Assembly (NCBI GenBank): GCA_016719575.1
Contig: JADJYV010000013.1
Span: 930,001-994,000 of the forward strand
Length of the DNA stretch: 64,000 nt
Direction of reading: 5' to 3'
Source: Pseudobdellovibrionaceae bacterium
GTDB taxonomy: Bacteria > Bdellovibrionota > Bdellovibrionia > Bdellovibrionales > Bdellovibrionaceae
Positions 9,660-19,403 of this stretch are shown one piece after another. The notes beneath the pieces are model-generated. The model saw only the letters and a list, made by a program, of their open reading frames with translations, ran no database searches and was not told the origin of the DNA. Made by a program: the position numbers and the translations under genes. Numbering within the stretch: the stretch's first letter is position 1; the number at the start of each line of letters is the position of its first letter.

Positions 9660-12600
9660 CTTTGCTTTCAAAGGGATACACGACGGCCAAATGAATCGTC
9701 TGATTCTGTGTTATGAATTTCATTCGAAATAACGCCCAGGCATAGGCCTTGAGCTGCTCAAAGGCCGAATTAGCAAACACACTCGATCCCGTTTTGTAAT
9801 CGACCAACCATACTTGACCATCAACCTCGCCCCAAAGATCGATTTGCCCCTGAATCCAAAGTTGATTTTCGTTGAAGCTAAAACCCCATTCCGCATGTCC
9901 ATTTTTAATAATCTGAAGTAGTGGAATTTCTTTTGTCTCAGCTACATAGCTCACCGCAGATTTTAACTCGTCACTTTCTAGGGTGGACAAAACTGTATCT
10001 AGTGAAGCATATTTCAAAGATTCAAAAATACGATGGGCTTCAACACCACGATAAGCTTTGGCAAGCGCCTTTTGCAGATTTGCCGCTGGCATTGGACGAC
10101 TCGATGCTGAATTTTCATTTTCTCGCGCAATCAGGGTCGTGACCGCAATTGTTTGATGGGTCTCTCTTTTTTCTTTTTGCTCCCAAGGTCCAGGATCATT
10201 GGTTTGAAGCGGAGCTTCTGTCCTGAAAACCTGAGGCTCAAAAGATCCTTCGAGCACCTCGTAAGCAAAGTTCTCTTGTAGGTGCACTCCGATACTTAGA
10301 TCCAAAGGGCAGCTCTCAGCCCAGGAGTTTTTTTCTGGCTTGCCGTCAAAAATAAGAGTCACGCCTTCTTTGGCCCGCGTTAAAGCCACGTAAAGAACCC
10401 TTAAGTGTTCTTGCAGCTCCCTCTGGTTAAATTTGCTTTTAACAAGATTAGCTAAAATTGAAGACTGCTGCTTATTTTCTTCTTCATTCATAAGAGACAA
10501 ACTCCACTGTCCTGTCTCTTCATCAACCGAAAAGAGGTTGGCAGAACTCAGTCGCGGCTTCTTGGTCATACCTAATAACAAGATATGATCGAACTGCAAT
10601 CCTTTGGAGGCATGCACTGTCATAAGGTTCACTCGGCGAGGACTTATGACCGGAGTTGCGTCGGACTCTTCATTACCCCCTTCGGTCTCACTTGTAGCAG
10701 AGAAGCCCTCGGTTATAAAATCTAATAGGTTTTGCCCCGAGGTTCTCTCGTATTCAAAAAGGGTTGAAATGAGCTTCCAAATATTAGCCTCTCGCCGGCC
10801 TGTTGGGTCTAATTTTTCCGCAAAATCAAAAACACCTAAATCCACCAACATGCGTCTCAGTACCAAACCATAACCAGCATCCTGGCATAGTCGAAGATAT
10901 TTTTTTAGCAAGACGACCGGATGTCGGACGTTATCCACCGGCATCAGGCGAACAGCCTGAGACCAAAACGAGTGATTGCCACTATGACAATAACTCAAAA
11001 TCTCTTGATCGGACACATTCATCCATGGTGAACGGAGACATGACAAAAAATTCAAGTTGTCATGGGGATTGATCAAAAACTTTAACAGCGCTAAACTGTC
11101 ACGAACCTCGGGCCGACTGTAGTATCCTCCGGCCACATGAATTTGAACGGAAATTCCGTAGGCTTCCGCTACTTTAGCTAATTTTTCGAGAGCCACCCGT
11201 GTTCTTGACAAGACGCAAATCTTTTCTGCACTCACTCCCGCGGCAAGAAGCTCTTGAATTCTGTGCAAGCCAGCAAGGGTTTCTTCGCCAGGTCCAGAGA
11301 GGGCTTCTTGGTCTTGAACAATCCGAACATGCACAACAGGATGATCGAGTGGACCCTCCTCACGATCCGGTGATGCCGCCATTGGAGAAAACTGAGAACT
11401 AGATCGAGAAAAATAATTATTTATGAAGTAAAGAAGTCTTGGGGTGGATCGATAATTAACTAGCTTTTCCTGAAGATCTCCGCCCGTCTGACGAAGTTCT
11501 TCGATTTTTTCTTGAAATACTTCGGATCGTGCTCCCCGAAACAAATAAATGCTCTGCTGAGGGTCGCCAACAACAAAGCTCTTTCGCTCTCCGACAAGGC
11601 TCTTTAACAAAGACACCTGCAAAGGACTGGTATCCTGATATTCATCGATCATCCAGTAATCCCACTCATTTGCAAAACTAGAACAAACCTCCGGAGAGTC
11701 TCTTATAAGCTTTAAAGAGAAGATCTCCAGATCGGACATCGCTATTACGCCACTCTGCACCTTTGTCTCAAAAATCTGGGAACAATATTCCTGCGCAAGC
11801 TTTTCGAACAGCTGATTCGAAGTCTCATGCCTTTTCCAATAGGACGGAGTCCACTCTGGAGAATCCAAAAGTTCTTTCAAGTCCTCGATCAAAGAAATAA
11901 GTTCTTCATTGGTCTCAGAACTCACTGCGGGCTTTTTAGTCGAAAAGGCAGGGCGCCTTGGGTTGTCTGCAAAAAAGTCTCTAATGCCAGCAAGGGTAGA
12001 CTCAATATCTTCAATACTTGATTGGAGACTTAATTTCTGGAGTCCGCTGGCGTAGGCAGCCCAAGAAGCTTGCTCAGTCTCTCCTAAAATACTTGTGTAA
12101 ATTTCTTTGCGCTTTTTGTCGAGCCCCTCAAGCTTCGCACTGAGGACAGATGCAAAATCGTCGATTGTGATATAATGAAACTTATCATAAAGAAAAGAAT
12201 TTTCGAAATAGCGCTGAAGGACGGACTCTAACTGTAAAAAACTATAACTCTCAAGTAAAGCCTCGTATTCGGGGCTAGAAAAAATAAGTCTCCGCAGAGC
12301 TTTTCTTCGCAAATTTCTCTCTTGCGAGCTGGTTAGAAGCTTAAAATCCGAACTCAATCCAATCTTACCGCCGTATCGACCTAGAAATAAGCTCAGGACT
12401 CCATGAATAGTCGATATTTGCACATGGGATTTGTTTGTGACATATTGAAACAAATCCATGCGTTCTCTTTCGAGAGCAAGCTTAAGAAGTCTTTCTTTTA
12501 GCTCTTGCGTCGCTTTGCGAGTAAACGTCGTTACCACCACATGAGGAAAGCGATCGTGTTTTTCTTTAAAAGAAGTCGCATAATCTAAAAAGAGATGAGT

Positions 12601-12687
12601 CAGAGTCGTCGTTTTACCAGCCCCCGCTCCAGCTCTCAAAATAATGTTATCTAGTTCAGATGAGGTGCGCGGCATAGACCATTCCAT
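9625..12687 (-). CDS. addA: AddA-like UvrD-family helicase/nuclease
   Basis: The protein is the ATP-driven 3'-5' helicase and nuclease half of an AddAB-type double-strand-break resection enzyme that feeds RecA. SF1 motifs occur in order: Walker A RAGAGAGKTTTL at residues 18-29, motif II DEYQDTSPLQ, motif III GDPQQSIYLFRGA, motif V MTVHASKGLQFDH and motif VI VALTRAKEG. A RecB-type nuclease domain lies at the end, with WLVDYKTGSS carrying the acid and Lys. At 1020 residues it is somewhat short for AddA. ATG at 12687 lies inside the upstream addB-like gene (37-base overlap); ATG at 12675 is also possible. The order after addB and the overlap indicate one complex. Confidence 0.85.
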   Translation of the reverse strand: MEWSMPRTSSELDNIILRAGAGAGKTTTLTHLFLDYATSFKEKHDRFPHVVVTTFTRKATQELKERLLKLALERERMDLFQYVTNKSHVQISTIHGVLSLFLGRYGGKIGLSSDFKLLTSSQERNLRRKALRRLIFSSPEYEALLESYSFLQLESVLQRYFENSFLYDKFHYITIDDFASVLSAKLEGLDKKRKEIYTSILGETEQASWAAYASGLQKLSLQSSIEDIESTLAGIRDFFADNPRRPAFSTKKPAVSSETNEELISLIEDLKELLDSPEWTPSYWKRHETSNQLFEKLAQEYCSQIFETKVQSGVIAMSDLEIFSLKLIRDSPEVCSSFANEWDYWMIDEYQDTSPLQVSLLKSLVGERKSFVVGDPQQSIYLFRGARSEVFQEKIEELRQTGGDLQEKLVNYRSTPRLLYFINNYFSRSSSQFSPMAASPDREEGPLDHPVVHVRIVQDQEALSGPGEETLAGLHRIQELLAAGVSAEKICVLSRTRVALEKLAKVAEAYGISVQIHVAGGYYSRPEVRDSLALLKFLINPHDNLNFLSCLRSPWMNVSDQEILSYCHSGNHSFWSQAVRLMPVDNVRHPVVLLKKYLRLCQDAGYGLVLRRMLVDLGVFDFAEKLDPTGRREANIWKLISTLFEYERTSGQNLLDFITEGFSATSETEGGNEESDATPVISPRRVNLMTVHASKGLQFDHILLLGMTKKPRLSSANLFSVDEETGQWSLSLMNEEENKQQSSILANLVKSKFNQRELQEHLRVLYVALTRAKEGVTLIFDGKPEKNSWAESCPLDLSIGVHLQENFAYEVLEGSFEPQVFRTEAPLQTNDPGPWEQKEKRETHQTIAVTTLIARENENSASSRPMPAANLQKALAKAYRGVEAHRIFESLKYASLDTVLSTLESDELKSAVSYVAETKEIPLLQIIKNGHAEWGFSFNENQLWIQGQIDLWGEVDGQVWLVDYKTGSSVFANSAFEQLKAYAWALFRMKFITQNQTIHLAVVYPFESKVKVERSYSIPL

Positions 12688-15416
12688 TCACAATATTGGC
12701 AAATCTTTTCATCAAACGGATGAGGTGCAAACTCTCCGCGCTGAATTTCAAAAATCACTTGATAAAGCAATTTTTCAAAATTATCTAAAAGCTCTCTTTT
12801 ATCATCGCTTGTCGCCTTAACGCCTTTTCTTCCCGCAGGATGAAAAAGGGATCCTGAATGCTCTTCAATTTGCAACCCCTTGGAACGACTAAAATCTTTA
12901 AAGCTATAATAGAATGCACCCACGACATTACCGTTAATGTCGGAGACAACTTCTTTTTCTATTGCCCACATATAGAACAAAAGTTGTAGCTCAATATTTT
13001 GCAACCAAGCGCTGTGGTTTTTATATGCCGATGCGCTGGATTTATAATCGACAACAACCAGCTGATTATTCTCTCGATGTTTATCGATGCGATCAATTTT
13101 TCCGCTAAACTTGAGTGTCCCGGGGCGTGAATCTAAGAACATGTTTCCGTTCTGGGGGTCAAAGAAAAACACAAAATCTTTCTCGGCCGCGATAATTTTC
13201 GAATCCGGAAACATTCGTCGCCACTCGCTTTCGAATCGCAAGAATCTCCTAGCGAGATTAAAGTACCGACGCTTCATTGAGGCCCACAATCGCGGATCTG
13301 CAATTAGAAGCCCCTGTCTTTCTTTTATGTTTTCTAAAATATCATTTAAGGTTTGATCCGAAACTCCTGAGTAAAATTCTGACCCCGAAAGAGTTTCAAA
13401 TAAGGCATGGGCGAAAGTTCCCTTCGAGCGAGGATCTTCATCCAAATCCAATTCGGGATGATCTTGGAGTCGAAAAACCTTTTGCGCTGCAAAAGTAAAA
13501 GGGCATTTTAAATACTTTTCGATCTGCGATGCCGAAAGACTTGGGACTGTATCCAAATTAATTGTGGGTAAGGGCTTGCGCCCTTGATCGATTTCAATCC
13601 GCGAAGTCAAAAGCTCTACTTCTAAGGTGCTACGCCCACGTAATTTTAGAACTTCTCTTTCGGTAGCATGAAGAAGATGATCCCACCTCGTCGCCTTAGG
13701 TTCTGTCAGTTCCTCAGAGGGACTAAGACTCATCCAAAAGTTTGAAGGCGACAACAGACCACCAGAAAAATCTGCAAGACCAAAACTAAAGATATTTAGC
13801 TCACCAGGACTGTCGAAAAGCCACCGCAATTGAAACTCTTTATAGGAATAATCTGGGTGCTCTAAATAAAACCCCAGATCTTGCGCTAATCGACTTAGAT
13901 CAGAGCCTAGAATATGGCTTCGAGTTTTACTGCTCTTAATTGTTTCTTCATTCAGACCAAGAAATATTTTGTAAGGCATCTTATAAGATTGGGCAGACAT
14001 AAGCGGCGCAACAACAATGCCTTCCGTGTCTCCGGAAACGACTCTAACTTCTTTTGTTGCTAATACATTTTCGAGGTAGCTAAGCCATTCTCTATAAGGC
14101 ATCTCAATCTTTGCTGTAGCGTTTTGAAAAATCTCGCGCAGCACATGCACTAAAATATCTGTTGGTTGTTCGAGACTGATCCAGGCTTTAAGTGTCTGTG
14201 ATAAAAACTGATCGCGATCGATATTTTTCTCCAGAGAAATGCTTTTACTATACAGCTCGTAGACATCTCTATTTCTATACAAATCTTCATCCCCATATAT
14301 TGATCTGAACAAAGAGGCGAATTCTTCGTAACGCAAATTTTGCGACTCGCTATGCCCGTAAAATGAAACCTCTAAATCCGCCGCACTGATTCGGGATGTT
14401 TGCGCGCGTAGACTCGATATCCACTGATGAAGAATCGGTATGCTCTGTAGCTTAGTGGTTTGATCTTTTTGAATGGGGACGCCCTCTTGCTCAAAAAAAG
14501 CCACCAAAGCAGGCCAATAGGATTCTATATCCGGCGCAATGACTGCAATAGAAGAAGGCCTTACTCCCTTGTCAAGCCATCCGCGAATTTCTGAGCAGGC
14601 CATTTTTACCTCAGCCAACATCCCTGACAGTCGAAGGGTCAAGTAGGTCGTCTTAGGTTCATTAAAAAGGCTCAGACGCGTAACCAAGTTTGTTTGTTGA
14701 CGCAAATACTCGTAGGGCTGAAGTAAGTACTGAAATTCATCTCGCCACTTTGGATAAGGTTCGATAACCATGATGTTTTGAGCATGTGAAAGGCGATGAA
14801 ACAGTTCGGCCTCGACATTTGAAATTTCCGAGACGAGGTCGACAAAAATATCTTGATTCCATGCGACTTCGAGACCATCGACTTCTTGCAAATAACTGGG
14901 AATCCAGTCTGCTACTATTACATTCTTTTCAAAGATCATCCAACGAAGTGCCGTTTTGGCAATAAGGTACCAATTTTGCCATCGCAATGATACATCGACA
15001 TGTTCTTCAAACCATCTTGCCAATCGTTCATCTGAATCCGCAGCCAGGGCCAGCGGCGCTAACTGAGTCATGTAGCTAAAAATGCTTTTTTCAGAAGTAA
15101 CATTGATACCAAAAGCATCTGCATGTTGAGCAATAAATGAGCGAACGAGAGATCTCGCAAAATCTTTTGAAACAATGCGAATATCTGGCTTCAGTCTCTT
15201 CAAAAGTAACTTCCACAAGTCGCTGGCTCGTAAAATGGTATGTTCTAGAAAGTACCCTTGACGCTCGATTAAAATTTTTTGCATTTCTAATTTGGTTCGT
15301 AAATCCGAAACAACCCAAGATTGTTTTTGAGGGTCAAATGAACTAAACAGTTCTTCAATTTGTGCTGGCGATTCAATCTGAATTATCTTGAGCATCTGCG
15401 CTCGATCATAATCCAC
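12651..15416 (-). CDS. addB: AddB-like PD-(D/E)XK nuclease subunit
   Basis: The 921-residue product is the inactive-helicase/nuclease partner of AddA. The first part is a degenerate helicase-like region (SWVVSDLRTKLEMQK at the Walker A position). The C-terminal nuclease is clear: VVVDYKSSAS carries the catalytic Asp and Lys. The iron-sulphur cysteines seen in AddB are present, one in YLKCPFTFAAQ before the nuclease and three in ICQYCEWNGLC near the end. The GTG start at 15416 overlaps the TAG of the upstream barrel gene; ATG at 15395 is an alternative. It overlaps addA downstream. Being translated directly after an outer-membrane protein gene is unusual. Confidence 0.85.
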   Translation of the reverse strand: MDYDRAQMLKIIQIESPAQIEELFSSFDPQKQSWVVSDLRTKLEMQKILIERQGYFLEHTILRASDLWKLLLKRLKPDIRIVSKDFARSLVRSFIAQHADAFGINVTSEKSIFSYMTQLAPLALAADSDERLARWFEEHVDVSLRWQNWYLIAKTALRWMIFEKNVIVADWIPSYLQEVDGLEVAWNQDIFVDLVSEISNVEAELFHRLSHAQNIMVIEPYPKWRDEFQYLLQPYEYLRQQTNLVTRLSLFNEPKTTYLTLRLSGMLAEVKMACSEIRGWLDKGVRPSSIAVIAPDIESYWPALVAFFEQEGVPIQKDQTTKLQSIPILHQWISSLRAQTSRISAADLEVSFYGHSESQNLRYEEFASLFRSIYGDEDLYRNRDVYELYSKSISLEKNIDRDQFLSQTLKAWISLEQPTDILVHVLREIFQNATAKIEMPYREWLSYLENVLATKEVRVVSGDTEGIVVAPLMSAQSYKMPYKIFLGLNEETIKSSKTRSHILGSDLSRLAQDLGFYLEHPDYSYKEFQLRWLFDSPGELNIFSFGLADFSGGLLSPSNFWMSLSPSEELTEPKATRWDHLLHATEREVLKLRGRSTLEVELLTSRIEIDQGRKPLPTINLDTVPSLSASQIEKYLKCPFTFAAQKVFRLQDHPELDLDEDPRSKGTFAHALFETLSGSEFYSGVSDQTLNDILENIKERQGLLIADPRLWASMKRRYFNLARRFLRFESEWRRMFPDSKIIAAEKDFVFFFDPQNGNMFLDSRPGTLKFSGKIDRIDKHRENNQLVVVDYKSSASAYKNHSAWLQNIELQLLFYMWAIEKEVVSDINGNVVGAFYYSFKDFSRSKGLQIEEHSGSLFHPAGRKGVKATSDDKRELLDNFEKLLYQVIFEIQRGEFAPHPFDEKICQYCEWNGLCRAPHLN

Positions 15417-16519
15417 TAACGGCGCTGTTTCAACTTGCGTCTTTTACCTTCTTTAGTAGTTAATTTAAAGTCAGCGTCAAAACTTAATTCGATAGAAATT
15501 CCTGCCTGCAAACGTTCTTGCGGGGTTTGCCCTGGATAGGCGCCCATTTCTTCGGTATATTGTGCTACGTCGAAGCGCACAAAAAACAAATTAAAACCAA
15601 GTCCGTACGAGGCATACCCCTGACTGATTCCCCCTCGAATATCAACGACAGGTAGAGAAATCTCTGTTCCAAAGTGTAGCTTTTGACCAAATTGATACTC
15701 GCTCTCGGTTATATGTTTGTATTCAAGCCCTGCGACGAAATCAAGACCGGGCAAGTCCAAGGCCGTCGACATGCCTACACTCAGGTTGTCATGAATTCTC
15801 GGTGGAGAGTCACTGCCAGCCGTCTTAGTAAATGCAGTTGAACCAACATCTTGCCAAACCACTGAAAATCTTGGACCAATAGGTCCAGGCATCTCTGCCA
15901 TGACTGCCAAATCCACTCCGTATGCGCGACCCTTATTTTGAAATTGATCGGCGATATTTCCAAGGTCTCCTCCCGCAATAACACCAAGATCAAGATCCTG
16001 ATCGCCTCCCCACCTAGCAATCTGCTTCAGTGCAAGACCCCCATAAATTCTAGGACCTATCGGGAAAGCTCCACCCAAGACAATTCCATTATCACTTATA
16101 AAATGCGTTTGAAATTGCGGAAATGCAGGGTTATGCAATTCGAGTGACGTACTTGTTTCGTTATAAAGGCCCAGTCCAAAATAAGGCAAGGCAAAAGCTG
16201 TTCTTCCGCCAGCTCTTAACCAAATTTGCTTGCCAAAAAGAGGGGTGTAGGTTGTGGGATCAGCGGCATCCACATCACCAAGATCATTGTAAGTTTGTAT
16301 ACCATTGAGACCAATCTCAGTATTGACAACTTGCCAATCAATTCCGCCAATCTTTGAAAGCGCAGCAGGGTTTACAAAAATGGCATCACGGTTATTGACA
16401 ACCGACATCCAAATGCCACCCATGCCATGGGAGCGAACATCTCCATGGGTCTCTATAACTTCCCCTGCGAAGGCTCGAAAGGGAACTAGAATAAAAAATA
16501 TGAGAATTCTTAAGTTCAT
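15416..16519 (-). CDS. outer-membrane beta-barrel, paralogue A (PorV/UPF0164-like)
   Basis: The 367-residue protein has a signal peptide (LRILIFFILVPFRAFAGEV). It also has the motif HGMGGIWMSVVNNRDAIFVN followed by PAALSKIGG, the N-terminal signature of FadL/PorV/UPF0164-type barrels in which a conserved NPA loop enters the barrel. The start is ATG at 16519, overlapping the TAA of the upstream lipoprotein gene by one base (TAATG). Its own stop overlaps the addB start. It is therefore in one tight translational chain. It is a paralogue of the barrels at 17362-18447 and 20559-21743. Channel or export-platform roles are possible. The C terminus is Lys/Arg-rich (GKRRKLKQRR), unusual for a barrel end. 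Confidence 0.75.
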   Translation of the reverse strand: MNLRILIFFILVPFRAFAGEVIETHGDVRSHGMGGIWMSVVNNRDAIFVNPAALSKIGGIDWQVVNTEIGLNGIQTYNDLGDVDAADPTTYTPLFGKQIWLRAGGRTAFALPYFGLGLYNETSTSLELHNPAFPQFQTHFISDNGIVLGGAFPIGPRIYGGLALKQIARWGGDQDLDLGVIAGGDLGNIADQFQNKGRAYGVDLAVMAEMPGPIGPRFSVVWQDVGSTAFTKTAGSDSPPRIHDNLSVGMSTALDLPGLDFVAGLEYKHITESEYQFGQKLHFGTEISLPVVDIRGGISQGYASYGLGFNLFFVRFDVAQYTEEMGAYPGQTPQERLQAGISIELSFDADFKLTTKEGKRRKLKQRR

Positions 16520-17343
16520 TACGGATCCAAACAAACACAGGGGTCCACAGAGCAGGAGCCTAATCCTATGCTTTGCATATTTAACAGAGTGCGAGAGGCA
16601 ATGATAGCATCGTCTGACTCGGCTGGCGACGCTCCCGCATAGGTGATGGTGGTACAGTCACCGCCGCAGGTATCGGCGATGCCTTGCAAGTCAGTTGCAA
16701 CACCTGAGGCAATAGTTCCTAACGCTGTGATGTTTTCCATAATAAGTGCGAAACCCTCAATAACAGACGCGGCGTCCGCAATAGGCATTTGAGTCGGTCC
16801 ACAATTATAGGCGGCATCGACGACTCCATCCCCAACCGCTGTCGGTAATTTATCTGCATTTGCTCGTAATCGGTTGCCGATGATAGCCATACCTAGAACT
16901 GCCAAAAACAAATTCTGACTCGAGGTCCTCTGCAAAGAGGTTCCAATTCCTTTTACAATATCTCTTGCTGTCACACAGTCGGCAAAGTTGCTAGTGTCAA
17001 TGCCCACAAAACCATTGAGGGCCATTTTGTAAAATGATTCTCCACCAGAACCGGTCAAACTTGAAATAAACGTTAGAAATACCATACCACAACGGGCCGC
17101 ATAGGCACCAGCAAGGCCTTCTTTGACTCGCGTTTGAGCGCGAAAGTCGGCTGTGGTTTCTAAAATAGCGTCAATAGCTCCGGAGTAGTCACCACCATCA
17201 AGCAATTTCATGGCATCCTCATAAAGAGCCTCATCCGAGCTCTTATTCGAAGCCAAGTCTTTATACAAATTTGCTCCCGTACAGGATAGCACCCCCGCCG
17301 TCATCATCATATAAAAAGCCAGTCTTGAAAAAATCCTTTTCAT
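16519..17343 (-). CDS. lipoprotein with TPR-like start, partner of barrel paralogues
   Basis: This 274-residue protein has a lipobox (GVLSC, Cys21) after a short signal segment and GGAGG ten bases before ATG. Just after the anchor, residues 38-60 (YEDAMKLLDGGDYSGAIDAI) resemble one tetratricopeptide unit. The remainder is Ala/Gly-rich and helical with scattered Cys, ending in a Cys cluster (CSVDPCVCLDP). A short stretch, GAYxxRC followed by F, resembles the lipoprotein at 18639-19340, so the two may be distant paralogues. It lies between two barrel genes, 18 bases after one and overlapping the other, suggesting a barrel-plus-lipoprotein assembly. Confidence 0.75.
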   Translation of the reverse strand: MKRIFSRLAFYMMMTAGVLSCTGANLYKDLASNKSSDEALYEDAMKLLDGGDYSGAIDAILETTADFRAQTRVKEGLAGAYAARCGMVFLTFISSLTGSGGESFYKMALNGFVGIDTSNFADCVTARDIVKGIGTSLQRTSSQNLFLAVLGMAIIGNRLRANADKLPTAVGDGVVDAAYNCGPTQMPIADAASVIEGFALIMENITALGTIASGVATDLQGIADTCGGDCTTITYAGASPAESDDAIIASRTLLNMQSIGLGSCSVDPCVCLDP

Positions 17344-17361
17344 TTCTTCGATCCCTCCGCT

Positions 17362-18447
17362 TTAGAATCGAAATGCAAATTTTACGACTGTCCTTCGATC
17401 TTCTCGAGGACTTGTTTCGGTACCGACCTCTTCCCCATAAGTGGCAAGCTGAATCTGCATTCTTTCAGATGCGAATTCAAAACCACCGGTGTAATACCTT
17501 TGATTATAACCTGCCCTGAAGAAAAAGATGTCCGCATAGTTAAATTCTAATCCGCCGTGTATCAATTTGGCCTTGTCTGTCTCTGCTGCTGTGGTTAAAA
17601 GTCCACGGTGTTCGACTGTCCACGCTGAGCGAAGCTTATTCGCATGAATTGGAAAAATCGCCAAAGCCACATCAACATCTTGCTGTGCCATGTTTGGACG
17701 ATTCGTTGTGGTCATTCGAAAACCACTTGCCTTATCAAATGTCGTATTGCCAACGTCCCGAACCACTGCGCTCAGAGTCGGCAGTAAAGCCCAGGGGGCC
17801 GTCAGGATGAGCCCCAGATCGGTGGACAAACCCGTTCCTTCAGTTGCACCTATCGTTTGCATATCAACGGAACCCGTTGGATCAATTAAGCTATTATCTA
17901 CTTCAATGCGGTTGATCAGTTTTGCATTGAAACCCAATTTAATTCGGCCATCAAAAAAGCGAAAATTATAGCCAAGAACAACCGCTAAATCATTGCGGTA
18001 ATAGATATCCATATTCGTACCAGCAGTGTTCATTTCTCCGTCGAGAAGATACTTTCCAAAAAGTCCAATGCCAAAATTTTTTGCAACCACCGATGGAAAA
18101 AACTGCGCAGATGCGTGGTAATAGGTATCACGAGAGGCATTGAGTGTGTCCTTTATGCTCGGAATACTGTAGGGGTTTGATATCGAAGAGCTTTGATTCA
18201 TACTATTTAAATTATTTGAAAGATCTATCTCTGGATCTAGAATCGTCCCATAGACATCTCGCAGCTTGCCTAGCCCCGCAGGGTTCACCAACAAAGCGGT
18301 TTCGTCGTTCACGGTTGCAATTTGCGCCCCACCCATAGCAAGGCCACGAGCGCCAGTGTAAAAAGTTCTGCGCTCTCGTGCCCATGTTTCAAATGAGAAA
18401 AAGAGAAGCAAGCATAAAATTATAAAAATTGCCGAGGTCCTTTTCAT
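17362..18447 (-). CDS. outer-membrane beta-barrel, paralogue B (PorV/UPF0164-like)
   Basis: ATG at 18447 with AGGA seven bases upstream gives 361 residues. An upstream TTG at 18507 would add a charged tail before the signal peptide and is less likely. A signal peptide (AIFIILCLLLFFSFETWA) is followed by ARGLAMGGAQIATVNDETAL and VNPAGLGKL, the same signature as the two neighbouring barrels. It ends VVKFAFRF, a typical aromatic last strand. It is the first gene of the leftward chain barrel-lipoprotein-barrel-addB-addA. Function is unknown. Confidence 0.78.
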   Translation of the reverse strand: MKRTSAIFIILCLLLFFSFETWARERRTFYTGARGLAMGGAQIATVNDETALLVNPAGLGKLRDVYGTILDPEIDLSNNLNSMNQSSSISNPYSIPSIKDTLNASRDTYYHASAQFFPSVVAKNFGIGLFGKYLLDGEMNTAGTNMDIYYRNDLAVVLGYNFRFFDGRIKLGFNAKLINRIEVDNSLIDPTGSVDMQTIGATEGTGLSTDLGLILTAPWALLPTLSAVVRDVGNTTFDKASGFRMTTTNRPNMAQQDVDVALAIFPIHANKLRSAWTVEHRGLLTTAAETDKAKLIHGGLEFNYADIFFFRAGYNQRYYTGGFEFASERMQIQLATYGEEVGTETSPREDRRTVVKFAFRF

Positions 18448-18576
18448 ATGTATTCCTAAGTACCATCTATGGCACTCCCGGATTAAATCGGCTTTTTTTT
18501 CTCTCAAGTTGATACACGAACGATAAATACCATCTTTGGTCGAGCTCGGCCCATCCTAGGTCCGAAGTGAGAAAAT

Positions 18577-18606
18577 TTGCTGCACCCGGGGCAACTAACA
18601 TACAAT
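18577..18606 (+). promoter_or_regulatory. possible sigma70-type promoter for lipoprotein gene
   Basis: TTGCTG at 18577-18582 and TACAAT at 18601-18606 are 18 bases apart, upstream of a GGAGG ribosome binding site (18626-18630) and the ATG at 18639. The 190-base gap between divergent genes must hold promoters both ways. No equally good pair was seen on the other strand. Confidence 0.35.
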
Positions 18607-18638
18607 AATAGAATGATAAATTTGCGGAGGTTCTTTTA

Positions 18639-19340
18639 ATGACCACTTTCAATAAACTGATGTTTGCCACTCATATTTTATTTTCAGCACTGACAGTCGT
18701 GTCTTGTGGACCAAATGACGCTGATAAAGTTGGTGAGGCACAGTTGTGCATTGATAAATCAACAAAGGGAACTGCTGCCGCCTGCCTTGAAAAAGTCCAA
18801 GGAATTGAAACCAAAGGGGCCTACACTCTTCGCTGTTCTGCCGGTTTTATCGACGAGGGTTTCACTCAACCCGCGCGCTTTAAGCAAGCGTTTGATGCTC
18901 TCGGAACAAACTCAAGTTCGAATACAGAGTCGTTCCTTGGCATCCTGGCCTTCTCGAGCAAATCGACTCCAACTCTCAACAGCAGCTTCGCCAATGAAAC
19001 ATATAACCACTGTGTTAAGTCCGAAGCTAAAGGCCTTATGCTTCTTGGCTCGATGGCAAAAACGGCAACGACACTTTCGACTTTGGCTGGATCTTTTGTC
19101 AACGGCTCACAACCCACAACCACCGATATTCAAACAGCTATTACGAGCGCAATGAGTGACCCAACGGCGAAGGCCTCAATTGGTTCGGCTGTCGCAACAA
19201 CGTATGCAACTAGTTGCCAAACTGGGCAAAAAGCTGATGCGGCTTTATGTACACAAATGGACGCAGCGCTTGTGGGAGTTGATATCAATGATTCTACGGC
19301 TGTCGGGAATGCTATGCTATCGTATTGGCAATCCAACTAA
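18639..19340 (+). CDS. lipoprotein related to neighbouring lipoprotein
   Basis: The 233-residue protein has a clear lipobox (LTVVSC, Cys23) and GGAGG eight bases before the ATG. The mature part has paired Cys residues (CIDKSTKGTAAAC and others) and a Thr/Ala/Ser-rich helical second half. The segment GAYTLRCSAGFIDEGF resembles GAYAARCGMVF in the lipoprotein at 16519-17343. The gene is divergent from the barrel at 17362-18447. Downstream, the insertion sequence begins within 10 bases of its stop codon and separates it from a third barrel gene. No database family is recognised. Confidence 0.72.
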   Translation: MTTFNKLMFATHILFSALTVVSCGPNDADKVGEAQLCIDKSTKGTAAACLEKVQGIETKGAYTLRCSAGFIDEGFTQPARFKQAFDALGTNSSSNTESFLGILAFSSKSTPTLNSSFANETYNHCVKSEAKGLMLLGSMAKTATTLSTLAGSFVNGSQPTTTDIQTAITSAMSDPTAKASIGSAVATTYATSCQTGQKADAALCTQMDAALVGVDINDSTAVGNAMLSYWQSN

Positions 19341-19347
19341 AATCTCT

Positions 19348-19403
19348 GAAACTGCCCCACCAAATTGTACTTAGAAAGCTCCACCAAGGGGCTTTTTATT
19401 ATC
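19348..19403 (+). repeat. left terminal inverted repeat with intrinsic terminator
   Basis: This end carries GAAACTGCCCCACCAAATTG and then a stem (AAAGCTCC, 19375-19382; loop ACCAA; GGGGCTTT, 19388-19395) followed by T residues. It therefore also works as a plausible rho-independent terminator for the lipoprotein gene just upstream. Confidence 0.8.
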